Notes: generated from the sequence alone by a model not told the origin. Shown: positions 1-8,645, counted from the first letter of the stretch. The stretch: DNA of 64,000 bases from an uncultured Bacilli bacterium (GCA_934096035.1 CAKOKX010000001.1:248001-312000), one strand, 5' to 3'. Translations and numbers: made by a program.

Positions 1-2
1 TT

Positions 3-77
3 TGGAGGAACCGACCAGATTCGAACTGGTGATCAGGGTGTTGCAGACCCACGCCTTAGCCACTTGGCTACGGTTCC
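3..77 (-). tRNA. tRNA-Cys (GCA)
   Basis: On the minus strand the acceptor arms GGAACCG and CGGTTCC pair, followed by discriminator T and an encoded CCA. The T-arm holds GTTCGAATC. The anticodon loop CTGCAAC gives anticodon GCA, which reads cysteine codons. The anticodon stem is GGGT/ACCC with one T-T mismatch at its base. It stands alone with no adjacent tRNA visible. Confidence 0.95.
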
Positions 78-201
78 AGATAAAATTATTTTAATATAAT
101 TTTGCCTATTTGTAAAGTAAATAATGCAAATTATACTTAATTTTATATAATTTAATGTATTATATTCTTTAATTAGAAAAAAAGTTCTATTATTTTAAAA
201 C

Positions 202-330
202 TTATCGCCATCCGTCTTTAGCTTTATCGTTAATTATCTTTTGACATTCTTCAATATTATAGACATTACCTGACATTAATCCCCAACCATTAAGTTTGCA
301 TTCAATTTTTATAAAGTTATATTTATACAT
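202..330 (-). CDS. Small DUF4177-like protein (42 aa)
   Basis: A 42-codon frame starts at an ATG preceded by a weak GAGAG ribosome site. It encodes a peptide opening with MYKYNFIKIE and closing with DKAKDGW. That layout (an opening Y-x-F-x-x-I-E strand, a Gly-rich centre, then a helix ending in a-x-x-GW) is typical of the small DUF4177 proteins of Bacillota, whose function is unknown. It is a little shorter than usual because nothing follows the GW motif. No partner gene is adjacent. The family assignment is by pattern only. Confidence 0.5.
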   Translation of the reverse strand: MYKYNFIKIECKLNGWGLMSGNVYNIEECQKIINDKAKDGWR

Positions 331-466
331 ATTAAACTCTCTTTCATACACTAATGATTATATCATAAAGATACTTAATTTTAAACATAGATCCAAACAA
401 TAAATACTTAAAATAAAAATAATGCCAATAATTGTCTTTTTTTTACGAAAAATTTATCAATGTTTA
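331..466. other. AT-rich spacer, nothing recognised
   Basis: This stretch between the small minus-strand gene and the signal peptidase promoter has no coding frame of note, no strong hairpin and no repeat that I can see. Confidence 0.5.
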
Positions 467-495
467 TTGCTATTTGTCAAATATTTGGATATAAT
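467..495 (+). promoter_or_regulatory. Promoter of signal peptidase gene
   Basis: TTGCTA (467-472), a 17-bp spacer and TATAAT (490-495) form a sigma-A type promoter, placing the start site about 20 bp before the ribosome site of the gene at 520. Confidence 0.6.
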
Positions 496-519
496 AAAAA
501 AGAATAAGGGAAGTGTGAT

Positions 520-1422
520 ATGAACTCCGAAGTAAAAAAGAAGTCTAATTTTCGGGAAATATTAAAATTTCTTTCAACTATAGTCAGTTGGACTGTTTTT
601 ACTTTACTTATGCTTGTTATGGCAGCACTAGTATACTATTTCATAGCAGTAAGAATTTATGTAGCCAAAGGTAGTGGTCACGAACCTAAATTCTCGTTAT
701 ATACAATTATTACTCCGAGTATGACTCCGAATATTAATGTATATGATGTAGTAATTGATGTAAAAGTTGATAAACCGGAAGATATTAAAATAAATGATGT
801 TATAACATTTAATTCCAGTATACCAGGTGTTCATGGCGGAACAATTACTCACCGTGTTATAGCAGTTAGTAAAGATGCTGATGGAAATTATCATTATAGA
901 ACAAAAGGTGATTATAATCTTGTTGATGATGGCGTAGATGTAGACTTTAATAGTATCGTAGGTAAAGTTGCATTAAGAATACCTCAACTTGGAAGAGCAC
1001 AAGCTTTCTTAGCTACAAAAGCTGGATGGCTAATTTGCGTTTTAGTACCAGCCTTATATGTTATAATTAAGGATATTCTTAAAATAATAAGATTAAAAAG
1101 TAATAATAGTAATGGAAAATTTAGTAAGTTCTTGAATAGACCGTTAATATCATTTAAGAAAAGAAAACTATTACCATATACACCAAAAGAAGAAAGTACT
1201 GATCACCCAATTATTTCTAAAGAAGAAATTCCAAAACAAATAATTATTCCTCAAGAAGAAGCCAAAGAAAAAACAATTGTACCCCAAAATGAAGTTCAAG
1301 ATCAACCTGTAATCTTAAAAGAGGAAACAGATAAAATATTTATTCCTGAAACCAAAACTCAGATTATGAATTTTTACGATGATGAGGATGAAGAAGATTT
1401 TGACCTACCATCATTAAAGTAA
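520..1422 (+). CDS. Signal peptidase I, S26B (SipW/archaeal) type, with long acidic tail
   Basis: This is a membrane signal peptidase that would cleave secretory signal peptides outside the membrane. Residues 20-45 form a membrane anchor. The catalytic serine is Ser67 in TPSMTP and the general base is probably His111 in ITHRVI, the Ser-His arrangement of the S26B branch (SipW, archaeal and ER type) instead of Ser-Lys. A second membrane segment lies near 168-188. The tail of about 110 residues is rich in Glu, Lys and Pro and ends in a run of Asp/Glu; such a tail is not part of the catalytic fold and its role is unknown. The start is the first ATG after AAGGGAAG. Specific SipW-type cargo (TasA-like) is not visible nearby. 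Confidence 0.85.
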   Translation: MNSEVKKKSNFREILKFLSTIVSWTVFTLLMLVMAALVYYFIAVRIYVAKGSGHEPKFSLYTIITPSMTPNINVYDVVIDVKVDKPEDIKINDVITFNSSIPGVHGGTITHRVIAVSKDADGNYHYRTKGDYNLVDDGVDVDFNSIVGKVALRIPQLGRAQAFLATKAGWLICVLVPALYVIIKDILKIIRLKSNNSNGKFSKFLNRPLISFKKRKLLPYTPKEESTDHPIISKEEIPKQIIIPQEEAKEKTIVPQNEVQDQPVILKEETDKIFIPETKTQIMNFYDDEDEEDFDLPSLK

Positions 1423-1446
1423 AGTGTCAAGTTTGGCACTTTTTTT
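1420..1446 (+). terminator. Rho-independent terminator
   Basis: AAGTGTC and GGCACTT pair around a short loop and are followed by a run of T immediately after the signal peptidase stop codon. Confidence 0.75.
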
Positions 1447-1554
1447 GTTCTATTTTTTGACGAAAAAAATAAAATATGATAAGATAAGGATAATAAAGGG
1501 AGGAATGCCTAGGAAATATGTCTAAACTTTTAATAATTTTATAAAGGAGGATAA

Positions 1555-2796
1555 ATGAAAAAAATTATTAAAAATTATAAAGGAACATTAATACTCTTAG
1601 GTATGGTAATTATTGGTGTAATATGTGGATTAGTATTTAAAGAAAAAGCCCAAGTAGTAAAACCTTTAGGGGATCTGTTTTTAAATCTACTTTTAGTAAT
1701 AATTGTTCCTTTAATATTCTTTACAATTACTTCATCCATTTCTAAAATGAATGAAAAGAAAAGGTTAAGTAAAATATTAACTAGTACCATAATAATATTT
1801 TTAATAACATCTGTCATAGCAGTATTATTTGGTTTTTTAACAACATCTTTTACTAATCTAGTTAATCCTAATGATACTAATGCAATAAAAGAAGTATTTG
1901 ATAACACAGTAGAAAAAGATATAGAATTAAATATTCTAGAAAGAACAGTAAATGTATTATCAACAGATTCATTTGTGTCGCTTTTATCAACAAACAATTT
2001 AATTGCTTTAATAGTAATGTCAGTATTATTTGGCTTAGCTATAAATAAAGCTGGAGCAAAAGGAAGAAAAGTTGCTGAACTATTTGATTCATTTAGTGAA
2101 GTAATGTATAAATTAGTAGAAATAATAATGTATTATGCTCCGATAGGGCTTGGTTGTTATTTTGCTAGTTTAGTAGGAACTTTAGGTAGTACAATTGCCA
2201 TTGGATTTTTAAAAACTTTTGTAATTTATACACTAGTGTGTCTTGTATTTATGGCATTATTTTATACTTTATATGCTTTTATAGCTGCCGGAAAAAAAGG
2301 TGTTAAAGCATTTTGGAAAAATATAATTCCGTCGGCCTTAACTAGCTTAGGAACATGTTCATCAGCTGCAAGTGTACCAGTAAATATAGAATGCACTAAG
2401 AAAATAGGTGTTCCAAAAGATATCGCTGAAACTACAGTTTCGTTAGGTACAAGTTTTCATAAGGATGGCTCATGTATAGGAAGTGTATTTAAAATAATGT
2501 TTTTAGTTAGTTTATTTGGTACATCACTTTCAACTTTCGGAGACATATCTAAAGTACTTGGAATTGCTTTGCTAGCAACTTTATTAGTAACTGCAGTACC
2601 TATCGGTGGTGGTACAATAAGTGAAATGTTAATCTTAACTATGATGAATTATAATGTGGCAGCCTTACCAATCTTAACCATCATAGCAACGATTATTGAT
2701 GCTCCAGCAACGCTTTTAAATGTCGTCGGAGATTCAGCATCAGCTATGTTAGTGGCTCGATCAGTCGAAGGCAAAAACTGGATTGAAAAGAAATAA
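1555..2796 (+). CDS. Dicarboxylate/amino acid:cation symporter (DAACS family)
   Basis: A 413-residue polytopic membrane carrier of the SLC1/DAACS family, which couples Na+ or H+ entry to uptake of glutamate, aspartate, serine or C4-dicarboxylates. The serine-rich hairpin GTCSSAASVP, the motif VPIGGGTISEM and the late helix with GDSASAML are the family's substrate and ion-binding elements; about eight membrane helices surround them. Length is normal. A strong AAAGGAGG site precedes the ATG. The gene is monocistronic, with a terminator just after it. Substrate cannot be assigned from sequence alone. Confidence 0.85.
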   Translation: MKKIIKNYKGTLILLGMVIIGVICGLVFKEKAQVVKPLGDLFLNLLLVIIVPLIFFTITSSISKMNEKKRLSKILTSTIIIFLITSVIAVLFGFLTTSFTNLVNPNDTNAIKEVFDNTVEKDIELNILERTVNVLSTDSFVSLLSTNNLIALIVMSVLFGLAINKAGAKGRKVAELFDSFSEVMYKLVEIIMYYAPIGLGCYFASLVGTLGSTIAIGFLKTFVIYTLVCLVFMALFYTLYAFIAAGKKGVKAFWKNIIPSALTSLGTCSSAASVPVNIECTKKIGVPKDIAETTVSLGTSFHKDGSCIGSVFKIMFLVSLFGTSLSTFGDISKVLGIALLATLLVTAVPIGGGTISEMLILTMMNYNVAALPILTIIATIIDAPATLLNVVGDSASAMLVARSVEGKNWIEKK

Positions 2797-2802
2797 GAAT
2801 TA

Positions 2803-2833
2803 AATTTGCAAAGTAACATTTGCAAATTTTTTT
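2803..2833 (+). terminator. Rho-independent terminator
   Basis: A perfect 10-bp stem (AATTTGCAAA / TTTGCAAATT) with a six-base loop is followed by a T run, directly after the symporter gene. Confidence 0.8.
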
Positions 2834-2889
2834 GTACACAATACAGCAAAATACGAATTTATTTTTTTTGTGAAATTTACAAAAAATAC

Positions 2890-2942
2890 TTTTCCTTAAA
2901 ATATCATTGTGATATAATAGAAACATAAGTTACCATAGGTAA
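2890..2942 (+). promoter_or_regulatory. Promoter with palindromic TetR-type operator
   Basis: A -10 box TATAAT lies at 2913-2918 with a weak -35 (TTTTCC, 2890-2895, 17-bp spacer). The palindrome TTACC-ATA-GGTAA at 2930-2942 covers the expected start region and lies just upstream of the TetR gene. By position it is the likely autoregulatory operator; protein binding is inferred. Confidence 0.5.
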
Positions 2943-2964
2943 ACAATTAAAGTGAGGTGGATGT

Positions 2965-3519
2965 ATGCCAGCAGTAGTAGAATTATCAAAAGATAGAATT
3001 GTAAAAGTAGCAGTGAAAATGGTAAATGAAAATGGATGGGATAGCATTAATGCTCGAAGTCTAGCAGCATCTCTCGGAGTATCTACAAAACCACTATATC
3101 GAATATATGGCAATATGGACGAAATCAAGGAAGATATTTACAAAGAAATATCACATCAATATGACGAGTTTTTAACAAGTAGAATAGATTCAAAAAAAGC
3201 ATTATTAACATTATGTATTGCTTATGTAGAATTTGCTCAAGAATATAAAAACTTATTTATTAGTTTATTTTTAAGTAACAATTTAAAATGGAAAACAATA
3301 GAAAATGTTTTAGATGAAAAATGGAATCAAGGTGCAATAATAAACCTTGTTAATAAACATGGATATAGTTTTGAAGAAGCCAAAAATTTGTTTATGAACA
3401 TGTGGTTATATGCAAATGGTTTAGCAACGTTAATTGCTACGAATGAAATAAAAATAGAAGAACAAGAAATTCTAGTAAAATTAGTTAAATTTTATAAAAT
3501 ATTAGTTAAGGGTGAATAA
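2965..3519 (+). CDS. TetR/AcrR family transcriptional regulator
   Basis: A 184-residue one-domain repressor of TetR type. The N-terminal helix-turn-helix is visible at roughly residues 10-55, with ARSLAASLGVSTKPLYRIYG as the recognition segment; the C-terminal helices would form the ligand pocket and dimer interface. The ATG follows GAGGTGG. Its stop overlaps the start of the downstream hydrogenase gene by one base (TAATG), so both are co-translated, which suggests that the regulator controls this redox operon and itself. The ligand is unknown. Confidence 0.85.
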   Translation: MPAVVELSKDRIVKVAVKMVNENGWDSINARSLAASLGVSTKPLYRIYGNMDEIKEDIYKEISHQYDEFLTSRIDSKKALLTLCIAYVEFAQEYKNLFISLFLSNNLKWKTIENVLDEKWNQGAIINLVNKHGYSFEEAKNLFMNMWLYANGLATLIATNEIKIEEQEILVKLVKFYKILVKGE

Positions 3520-4775
3520 TGAATAGAATTGAAATAAAGCCTAATAATGTGAGTATAGATAGAATTGATGAGAAATGTATTAATTGTGGAATGTGTAAAA
3601 AAACATGTAATAGTATAAACAATTTACAAAATGACTGTATTAATTGTGGGCAATGTATTTTAACATGTCCAAGTGGGGCATTAATTCCAAAATATGATTA
3701 TAAAAAAGTGCTCAATTATATAAATGATACTGATTATGTTGTAGTAGCTTTTACAGCTCCTGCAGTTAGAGTAGCAATCGGAGATGAATTTGGTTTTCCA
3801 GAAGGAACATTTCTTGAAGGAAAGATGGTTAGTGCTCTAAGAAATATCGGATTTAATTATGTTTTTGATACAACATTCGGGGCAGATATTACAATAATGG
3901 AAGAAGCAAGTGAAATTGTAGAAAAACTTAAACATAAGAAAACTCCTTTATTTACTAGTTGTTGTCCCTCATGGGTTTTATATATGAAAAAGTATCACCC
4001 AGAAGATTTAGATTATTTAAGTACTTGTAAAAGCCCAATAGCTATGGAAGCAATAATGGTAAAATCGTATTTTTCAGAAATGTATGAAATACCTAAAGAA
4101 AAGATAATAACAGTTTCAATTGCTCCATGTGTAGCTAAAAAAACAGAAAGAATGTATTATCCAGAAACTGATATTTCTATAACTACTAGAGAGTTAGCAA
4201 TGTTAATCAGAGAATCAAATATAGATTTTTGTAATTTAAAAGATGAAAAATTCGATTCATTAATGGGTAAGTCATCATCAAGTGGTTTGATATTTGGCAC
4301 ATCTGGTGGGGTAACTGAGGCAGTTATAAGAACTGCGTATTATATGATTAATGGAAAAAAAGCACCGATTAAGTTATATCATTTAGATGAAATTCGTGAA
4401 GAAGAAGATTTTAAAAGTACCACAATAGATCTTGGTAAATATTATTTAAAAGTTGCAGTTGTTAACAAGATATCAACAGTAATTGAAAAATATGAAGAAT
4501 TAAAAAAATATGATTTTGTGGAAGTTATGGCATGCCCTGGTGGATGTATTGGCGGAGCTGGTCAACCACTCGGAGCAATTAAAGATATGAAAAGTATTAG
4601 AAAAAGTAGAAGTAATAGCTTATATAAAAATGATAGCGCAGAAAATACAAAAGAAGCATATATGAGTTCAAAAATTCAAGATGCATATATATCATATATA
4701 AGTAAAAATAATTTAGAACTTCACACTAAACATATTTCAAAAAAGACTATACAAAATGAAACAAACAAAGTATAA
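3519..4775 (+). CDS. [FeFe]-hydrogenase-like protein with two 4Fe-4S sites
   Basis: A 418-residue iron hydrogenase catalytic protein that would exchange electrons between ferredoxin and H+/H2. Two ferredoxin motifs (CINCGMCKKTC and CINCGQCILTCP, residues 20-52) are followed by the H-cluster motifs: TSCCPSW near 145, APCVAKKTE near 203 and MACPGGCIGGAGQP near 336. The second motif has Ala-Pro-Cys where classical group A enzymes have Met-Pro-Cys, and the third has GGAGQP instead of GGGGQP, so this may be a group B or sensory-type enzyme. Maturases HydEFG are not in the window. Translational coupling to the TetR gene implies joint regulation. Confidence 0.85.
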   Translation: MNRIEIKPNNVSIDRIDEKCINCGMCKKTCNSINNLQNDCINCGQCILTCPSGALIPKYDYKKVLNYINDTDYVVVAFTAPAVRVAIGDEFGFPEGTFLEGKMVSALRNIGFNYVFDTTFGADITIMEEASEIVEKLKHKKTPLFTSCCPSWVLYMKKYHPEDLDYLSTCKSPIAMEAIMVKSYFSEMYEIPKEKIITVSIAPCVAKKTERMYYPETDISITTRELAMLIRESNIDFCNLKDEKFDSLMGKSSSSGLIFGTSGGVTEAVIRTAYYMINGKKAPIKLYHLDEIREEEDFKSTTIDLGKYYLKVAVVNKISTVIEKYEELKKYDFVEVMACPGGCIGGAGQPLGAIKDMKSIRKSRSNSLYKNDSAENTKEAYMSSKIQDAYISYISKNNLELHTKHISKKTIQNETNKV

Positions 4776-4793
4776 TAAATATCGGAGGGAAAA

Positions 4794-5435
4794 ATGAAGA
4801 AGTATATAGTATTATTAATAAGTATAGTTGGAGTTTTATTTGCAACAAATGTTAAAGCTGCCAAAATAGAACTTCCCGAAAAAACAGATCATGAAATAGT
4901 AAAAGTTTATTTATTTCGTGGAGCAGGATGCTCACACTGTTATGACTTTTTAACTTATTTTTCAGATAAGTTTAAAGATTATGAAGATTATTTTCAAATA
5001 GCTGCATATGAATCTTGGAATAATTCTACTAATCAAAAACTTATGTTAGCAGTTAAAAAAATAGTAGGTGAAGAAGAAAACGGAAGTGTACCATTTATTG
5101 TAATCGGAGATGATTACAAGTTAATGGGATTCGGAGAAAAATCTGGGGAAGAAATAATTGAAGCCGCTCTAAAAGCGTATCAAGATGAAAACTATACTGA
5201 TATAGTAAAAAAAGCAATAAAAGACAATAATTTAAGTCCAAAAGCAGAAACAATTGCTCAAGCTGCAAAAGAAGAAAGTATATCTGTAAAGGATGAATAT
5301 ACTAAAACAGATATTACTGAAGTCTATGAAAATCATAGTACAAAAAAAGGTCTTTCAGATGGAGCTGTTATTGCCATAGTATTTGGTGTAATAATTCTAG
5401 GTTTTGCCGGTTTAGTAGTTTTATCTAGAAAGTAG
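4794..5435 (+). CDS. Thioredoxin-like membrane-anchored protein (copy 1)
   Basis: A 213-residue exported protein: signal peptide (1-22, ending VKA), a thioredoxin-like fold with the redox motif CSHC near residues 44-47, a later VPFIVIG segment that matches the cis-Pro loop of thioredoxins, a linker, and a C-terminal membrane helix ending in SRK. It would act as a disulfide oxidoreductase on the outer face of the membrane. It follows the hydrogenase gene by 18 bp and is five bases ahead of a paralogue, so an operon is likely. Substrates are unknown. Confidence 0.7.
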   Translation: MKKYIVLLISIVGVLFATNVKAAKIELPEKTDHEIVKVYLFRGAGCSHCYDFLTYFSDKFKDYEDYFQIAAYESWNNSTNQKLMLAVKKIVGEEENGSVPFIVIGDDYKLMGFGEKSGEEIIEAALKAYQDENYTDIVKKAIKDNNLSPKAETIAQAAKEESISVKDEYTKTDITEVYENHSTKKGLSDGAVIAIVFGVIILGFAGLVVLSRK

Positions 5436-5440
5436 GCGCT

Positions 5441-6040
5441 ATGAAAAAAATACTTGTAACAATATTAACAGTATTAAGTATATTATTAATACCAAGTGTA
5501 GGCGCAAAGACGAAATTACCTGAAAAAACAGATCATGAAAAAGTAAAAGTATATTTGTTTTGGAGTAGTACTTGTCATAATTGCCATAATCTAATTGAAT
5601 ATTTTAGTAATAAATATAATATTTATGAAGATTATTTTGAAATAGTAACATATCAAACTAATAATGATAAAGTAAATTCAACGTTATCAAATGATATTGC
5701 TGAACAAGTCGGAGAAGATCCAGGATATGTTCCATTAGTAATAATTGGTGATACTTATCATGTTTTAGGTTGGGATGAAAGTGTTGGAAAAAGAATAATA
5801 GATGAAGCTTTAAAAGCATATCAAGATAAAAATTATACTGATATAGTAGCAAATAAGATTAAGGAAGATAATTTAGAAGTAACAGAAAAAACATTTACAG
5901 ATGCTTGTAGCATCGCCGGAATTACTTGCAAAGGTGGAAGTTTAACAAGTTCAAACGATGGCATAATAATTGGTGTAGTATTTGGAATTCTTATTATTGG
6001 CTTTACAGGAATAGTAATTTATTCAAAGAAAAAAATCTGA
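5441..6040 (+). CDS. Thioredoxin-like membrane-anchored protein (copy 2)
   Basis: A 199-residue paralogue of the preceding gene. It has the same signal peptide, the shared LPEKTDHE-KVKVYLF opening, a CHNC redox motif near 40-43, the VPLVIIGD cis-Pro region, a shared EALKAYQD-NYTDIV segment and a C-terminal membrane anchor. An extra Cys pair (CSIAGITC) precedes the anchor, which copy 1 lacks. The two genes are separated by five bases and clearly arose by tandem duplication. Confidence 0.7.
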   Translation: MKKILVTILTVLSILLIPSVGAKTKLPEKTDHEKVKVYLFWSSTCHNCHNLIEYFSNKYNIYEDYFEIVTYQTNNDKVNSTLSNDIAEQVGEDPGYVPLVIIGDTYHVLGWDESVGKRIIDEALKAYQDKNYTDIVANKIKEDNLEVTEKTFTDACSIAGITCKGGSLTSSNDGIIIGVVFGILIIGFTGIVIYSKKKI

Positions 6041-6056
6041 GTTTTCAGATTTTTTT
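6031..6056. terminator. Bidirectional terminator between convergent genes
   Basis: AAAAATCTGA and TCAGATTTTT form a 10-bp stem with loop GTTT and T runs on both strands. It overlaps the end of the second thioredoxin-like gene and also lies just past the stop of the minus-strand gene at 6064. Confidence 0.8.
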
Positions 6057-6063
6057 AAATTTG

Positions 6064-7074
6064 TTATAAATATTTATTTATAGTGTATTCTCTTCCCCCA
6101 TTAAGATTAACATAATATTCTTCGATAATTTCTTCTTTGTTATTATTTTTAATAGAAACAGTAACTTTTAAAGTATAACCAACTACACCTTTACCAGCAG
6201 TATTAAGTACGGTGGTAATATCGGTATTTATATAAATGTTTTTAACTCCTAGATTAATTTTACTAAATTCTTTTTTTAATTTTTCTTTTTCTTCTTCTTT
6301 AATTTTATTAACTGGTGCTAATAAATCTTCGCTATCATATAAGTTTAAGTCGATTGCACATCCACTATTTGTAACATTTACAGCTAAAATATTTGTCTCA
6401 TCATATTCACCATTACCATAATTACAAGTAATTGGTTTAATAGTGTCATTTTTTCCAATTATTAAAGTAGCTTTTTGAGGACTTGTTTTATTACCAGCTT
6501 CATCACTAGCGACTATTTCTAAATCATAATGTCCTTCTTTAGTAAAGTTTCTATAATCTATTTTTTCTCCATTTTGATTAAGAGCACCATCATAAAATTC
6601 TATAATGCAATCTTTACCACTATTATCTTTACAACTTTCAACAAAATCACTAGCTTTATATGATTGACCAACATTTATTTTATGGCTTTTTGTTTCTAGT
6701 ACAGGGCTTTCTGTATCAATAATTTCAATTTTTGAATAATATTTTTTATTGTAAATAGTTATTGTTACATCATAAGTTCCCACTTTATCAAATACAACTT
6801 TATCATAATTTATTTTAATATCTTTTTCTTTAACATTTTCTAGTTTTTCAAAAAACAAATCTTGATTAACATTTGTATCATTTATTTCTACGGCAATTTT
6901 TTCTCTAAGTTTAACTGTAACGTCTTTATGATTGTTTTTTGCATAAACGGTTAGTAAGACTCCTACAAAAATGACAATAATCACACCAATAACTGCAAAG
7001 ATTACTGTTTTTGAAGTGTTAGAAGTTTTACTTTTTCTACCTTTTTTTACTTTCTGATTAAAAAACTTTGCCAT
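6064..7074 (-). CDS. Membrane-anchored protein with Ig-like (DUF5011-type) domains
   Basis: A 336-residue protein with a short basic cytoplasmic N-terminus, one membrane helix at about 24-46 and a large extracellular part. That part shows beta-rich repeats with ESPVLETKSHKINVGQSY and later FTKEGHYDLEIVASDEAGNK, which match the DUF5011/HYR bacterial Ig-like pattern of cell-surface proteins. The C-terminal 120 residues do not match a family I recognise. It is transcribed alone, convergent with the thioredoxin-like pair. A role in adhesion or the cell envelope is inference. Confidence 0.6.
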   Translation of the reverse strand: MAKFFNQKVKKGRKSKTSNTSKTVIFAVIGVIIVIFVGVLLTVYAKNNHKDVTVKLREKIAVEINDTNVNQDLFFEKLENVKEKDIKINYDKVVFDKVGTYDVTITIYNKKYYSKIEIIDTESPVLETKSHKINVGQSYKASDFVESCKDNSGKDCIIEFYDGALNQNGEKIDYRNFTKEGHYDLEIVASDEAGNKTSPQKATLIIGKNDTIKPITCNYGNGEYDETNILAVNVTNSGCAIDLNLYDSEDLLAPVNKIKEEEKEKLKKEFSKINLGVKNIYINTDITTVLNTAGKGVVGYTLKVTVSIKNNNKEEIIEEYYVNLNGGREYTINKYL

Positions 7075-7154
7075 TCATATCATCCCTATCTTTAATAATA
7101 TTACCATATTTTTTTATTTCTTCCAATAAAAAGAATAAAATTGATGGATTTTTC

Positions 7155-7183
7155 TTGTAAAATGTGTAAAAATGTGGTAATAT
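7155..7183 (+). promoter_or_regulatory. Promoter of rplK-rplA
   Basis: TTGTAA (7155-7160), a 17-bp spacer and TAATAT (7178-7183) lie about 105 bp upstream of the rplK start and just before the leader hairpin. Confidence 0.55.
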
Positions 7184-7219
7184 CGTAATTGCAAGTTTAT
7201 ATTTTTAATATAATTTGTT

Positions 7220-7260
7220 AAGTGGAGGGGATAACTTGCGGACTTGCCCTATAACCACTT
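7220..7260 (+). promoter_or_regulatory. Putative L1-binding leader of rplK
   Basis: The leader folds as an outer stem AAGTGG/CCACTT (7220-7225 with 7255-7260) and an inner stem AGGG/CCCT (7226-7229 with 7247-7250), with ATAA bulged on the 3' side. Ribosomal protein L1 is known to repress L11-L1 operons by binding an mRNA mimic of its rRNA site, and Bacillota rplK leaders carry a similar GGAGGG...CCC-TA-ACCAC structure. That this one binds L1 is inferred from structure and position. Confidence 0.55.
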
Positions 7261-7290
7261 ACGCGAAAAAATTTTATAGGAGGTGTTTTC

Positions 7291-7896
7291 GTGGCTAAAG
7301 AAGTCGTAAAGAAAATTAAATTACAAATCGAAGCTGGAAAAGCTACACCTGCACCACCAGTTGGTACAGTTCTAGGACCTGCTGGAATTAACTTAGGAGA
7401 ATTCTGTACTAAGTTTAATGAAGCAACTAGAGACAAAATGGGTGATGTAGTTCCATGTGAAATTTCCATCTATGATGACCGTTCTTTTGATTTTGTTCTT
7501 AAAACTGCTCCTGCAGCATTCTTATTAAAGAAAGTTGCTAAAATAAAGAGTGGAAGTAAAAAAGGAGCTAATGAAATCGTAGCTACTATTACTGAAAAAG
7601 AACTAAGAGAAATTGCTGAAACAAAAATGCCAGATTTAAATGCTTATGATGTTGAATCTGCAATGAAACAAATTGCTGGTACTGCTCGTAACATGGGTAT
7701 TGCAGTAAAAGGTTTCAACGATGCTGAACTTGAAGAACAAGCAGCAGAAGCAAAAGAAGAAGAAAAAGAACAAGCTAAACGTGAAGCTGAACTTGAAAGA
7801 CTTGAAGAAGAAGCAAAAGAAATGGCTGATGCAAGTGTTGAAGTTCCAACTCATGATGATTTAGAAAAAACTGAAGAAGAAACAGAAGAAAAATAA
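7291..7896 (+). CDS. rplK: Ribosomal protein L11 with C-terminal charged extension
   Basis: The first ~141 residues are a standard L11: the opening KIKLQIEAGKATPAPPVGT, the Pro-rich hinge and the C-terminal RNA-binding domain ending near GTARNMGIAVKG. L11 forms the GTPase-associated stalk base with 23S rRNA and contacts EF-G. Unlike the usual 140-145 residues, this copy continues for about 60 more, dominated by Glu, Lys and Ala and ending TEEETEEK, probably a long helix. The start codon is GTG after ATAGGAGGTG. It heads an operon with rplA. Confidence 0.95.
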   Translation: MAKEVVKKIKLQIEAGKATPAPPVGTVLGPAGINLGEFCTKFNEATRDKMGDVVPCEISIYDDRSFDFVLKTAPAAFLLKKVAKIKSGSKKGANEIVATITEKELREIAETKMPDLNAYDVESAMKQIAGTARNMGIAVKGFNDAELEEQAAEAKEEEKEQAKREAELERLEEEAKEMADASVEVPTHDDLEKTEEETEEK

Positions 7897-7946
7897 TATA
7901 AAATAAAGAATTGTCCGCTTAATGAACCACAGTTAGGAGGTAAACT

Positions 7947-8645
7947 ATGAAAAAATATGGAAAGAAATATGTGGAAGCATCTAAAAATGTTGATAAAAAT
8001 AAAGCATACACTTTAGAAGATGCAATCAAATTAGTTAAAGAAACAAGTGTTACTAAATTTGATAGTACAATTGATGTTGCAATTAAATTAAACATCGATC
8101 CTAAAAAAGCTGACCAACAACTAAAAGGAGCTTTATCACTTCCAAATGGAACTGGTAAATCTAAAAAAGTTTTAGTTATAGCTAAAGGAGCTTTTGCTGA
8201 AGAAGCTAAAAATGCTGGAGCAGACTTTGTTGGGGAAAAAGATATGCTTGATAAAATCAAAAATGAAAACTGGTTTGATTTTGATGTTGTAGTTGCTACA
8301 CCAGATATGATGCCAGAAGTTGGAAAAATTGGTAATATTCTTGGACCACGTAACTTAATGCCTAACCCAAAGACTGGAACAGTAACAACTAAAGTTGGTG
8401 CTATTGTTGAAGATCTTAAAAAAGGTATGGTTACATACAAGAATGATAAATTTGGTAATATCCATACTGTAATTGGTAAAGTTTCATTTGATGAAAAGAA
8501 ATTAGCTGAAAACTTAAGTTATGTTATCACAACTATTTCTAAAGCTAAACCACAAACAGTAAAAGGAACATTTATTGAAAACATTGCTATTTCAACAACT
8601 ATGGGTCCTGGAATCAAAGTTGATAAAAATAGTTTTGACATTTAA
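7947..8645 (+). CDS. rplA: Ribosomal protein L1
   Basis: A 232-residue L1 of normal length, the protein of the mobile L1 stalk of the 50S subunit and probable translational repressor of this operon through the rplK leader. Recognisable segments are GTGKSKKVLVIAKG, the MMPEVGKIGNILGPRNLMPN loop and the KPQTVKGTFIENIAISTTMG C-terminus. ATG follows TTAGGAGG. Its last codons contain the -35 box of the rplJ promoter. Confidence 0.97.
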   Translation: MKKYGKKYVEASKNVDKNKAYTLEDAIKLVKETSVTKFDSTIDVAIKLNIDPKKADQQLKGALSLPNGTGKSKKVLVIAKGAFAEEAKNAGADFVGEKDMLDKIKNENWFDFDVVVATPDMMPEVGKIGNILGPRNLMPNPKTGTVTTKVGAIVEDLKKGMVTYKNDKFGNIHTVIGKVSFDEKKLAENLSYVITTISKAKPQTVKGTFIENIAISTTMGPGIKVDKNSFDI

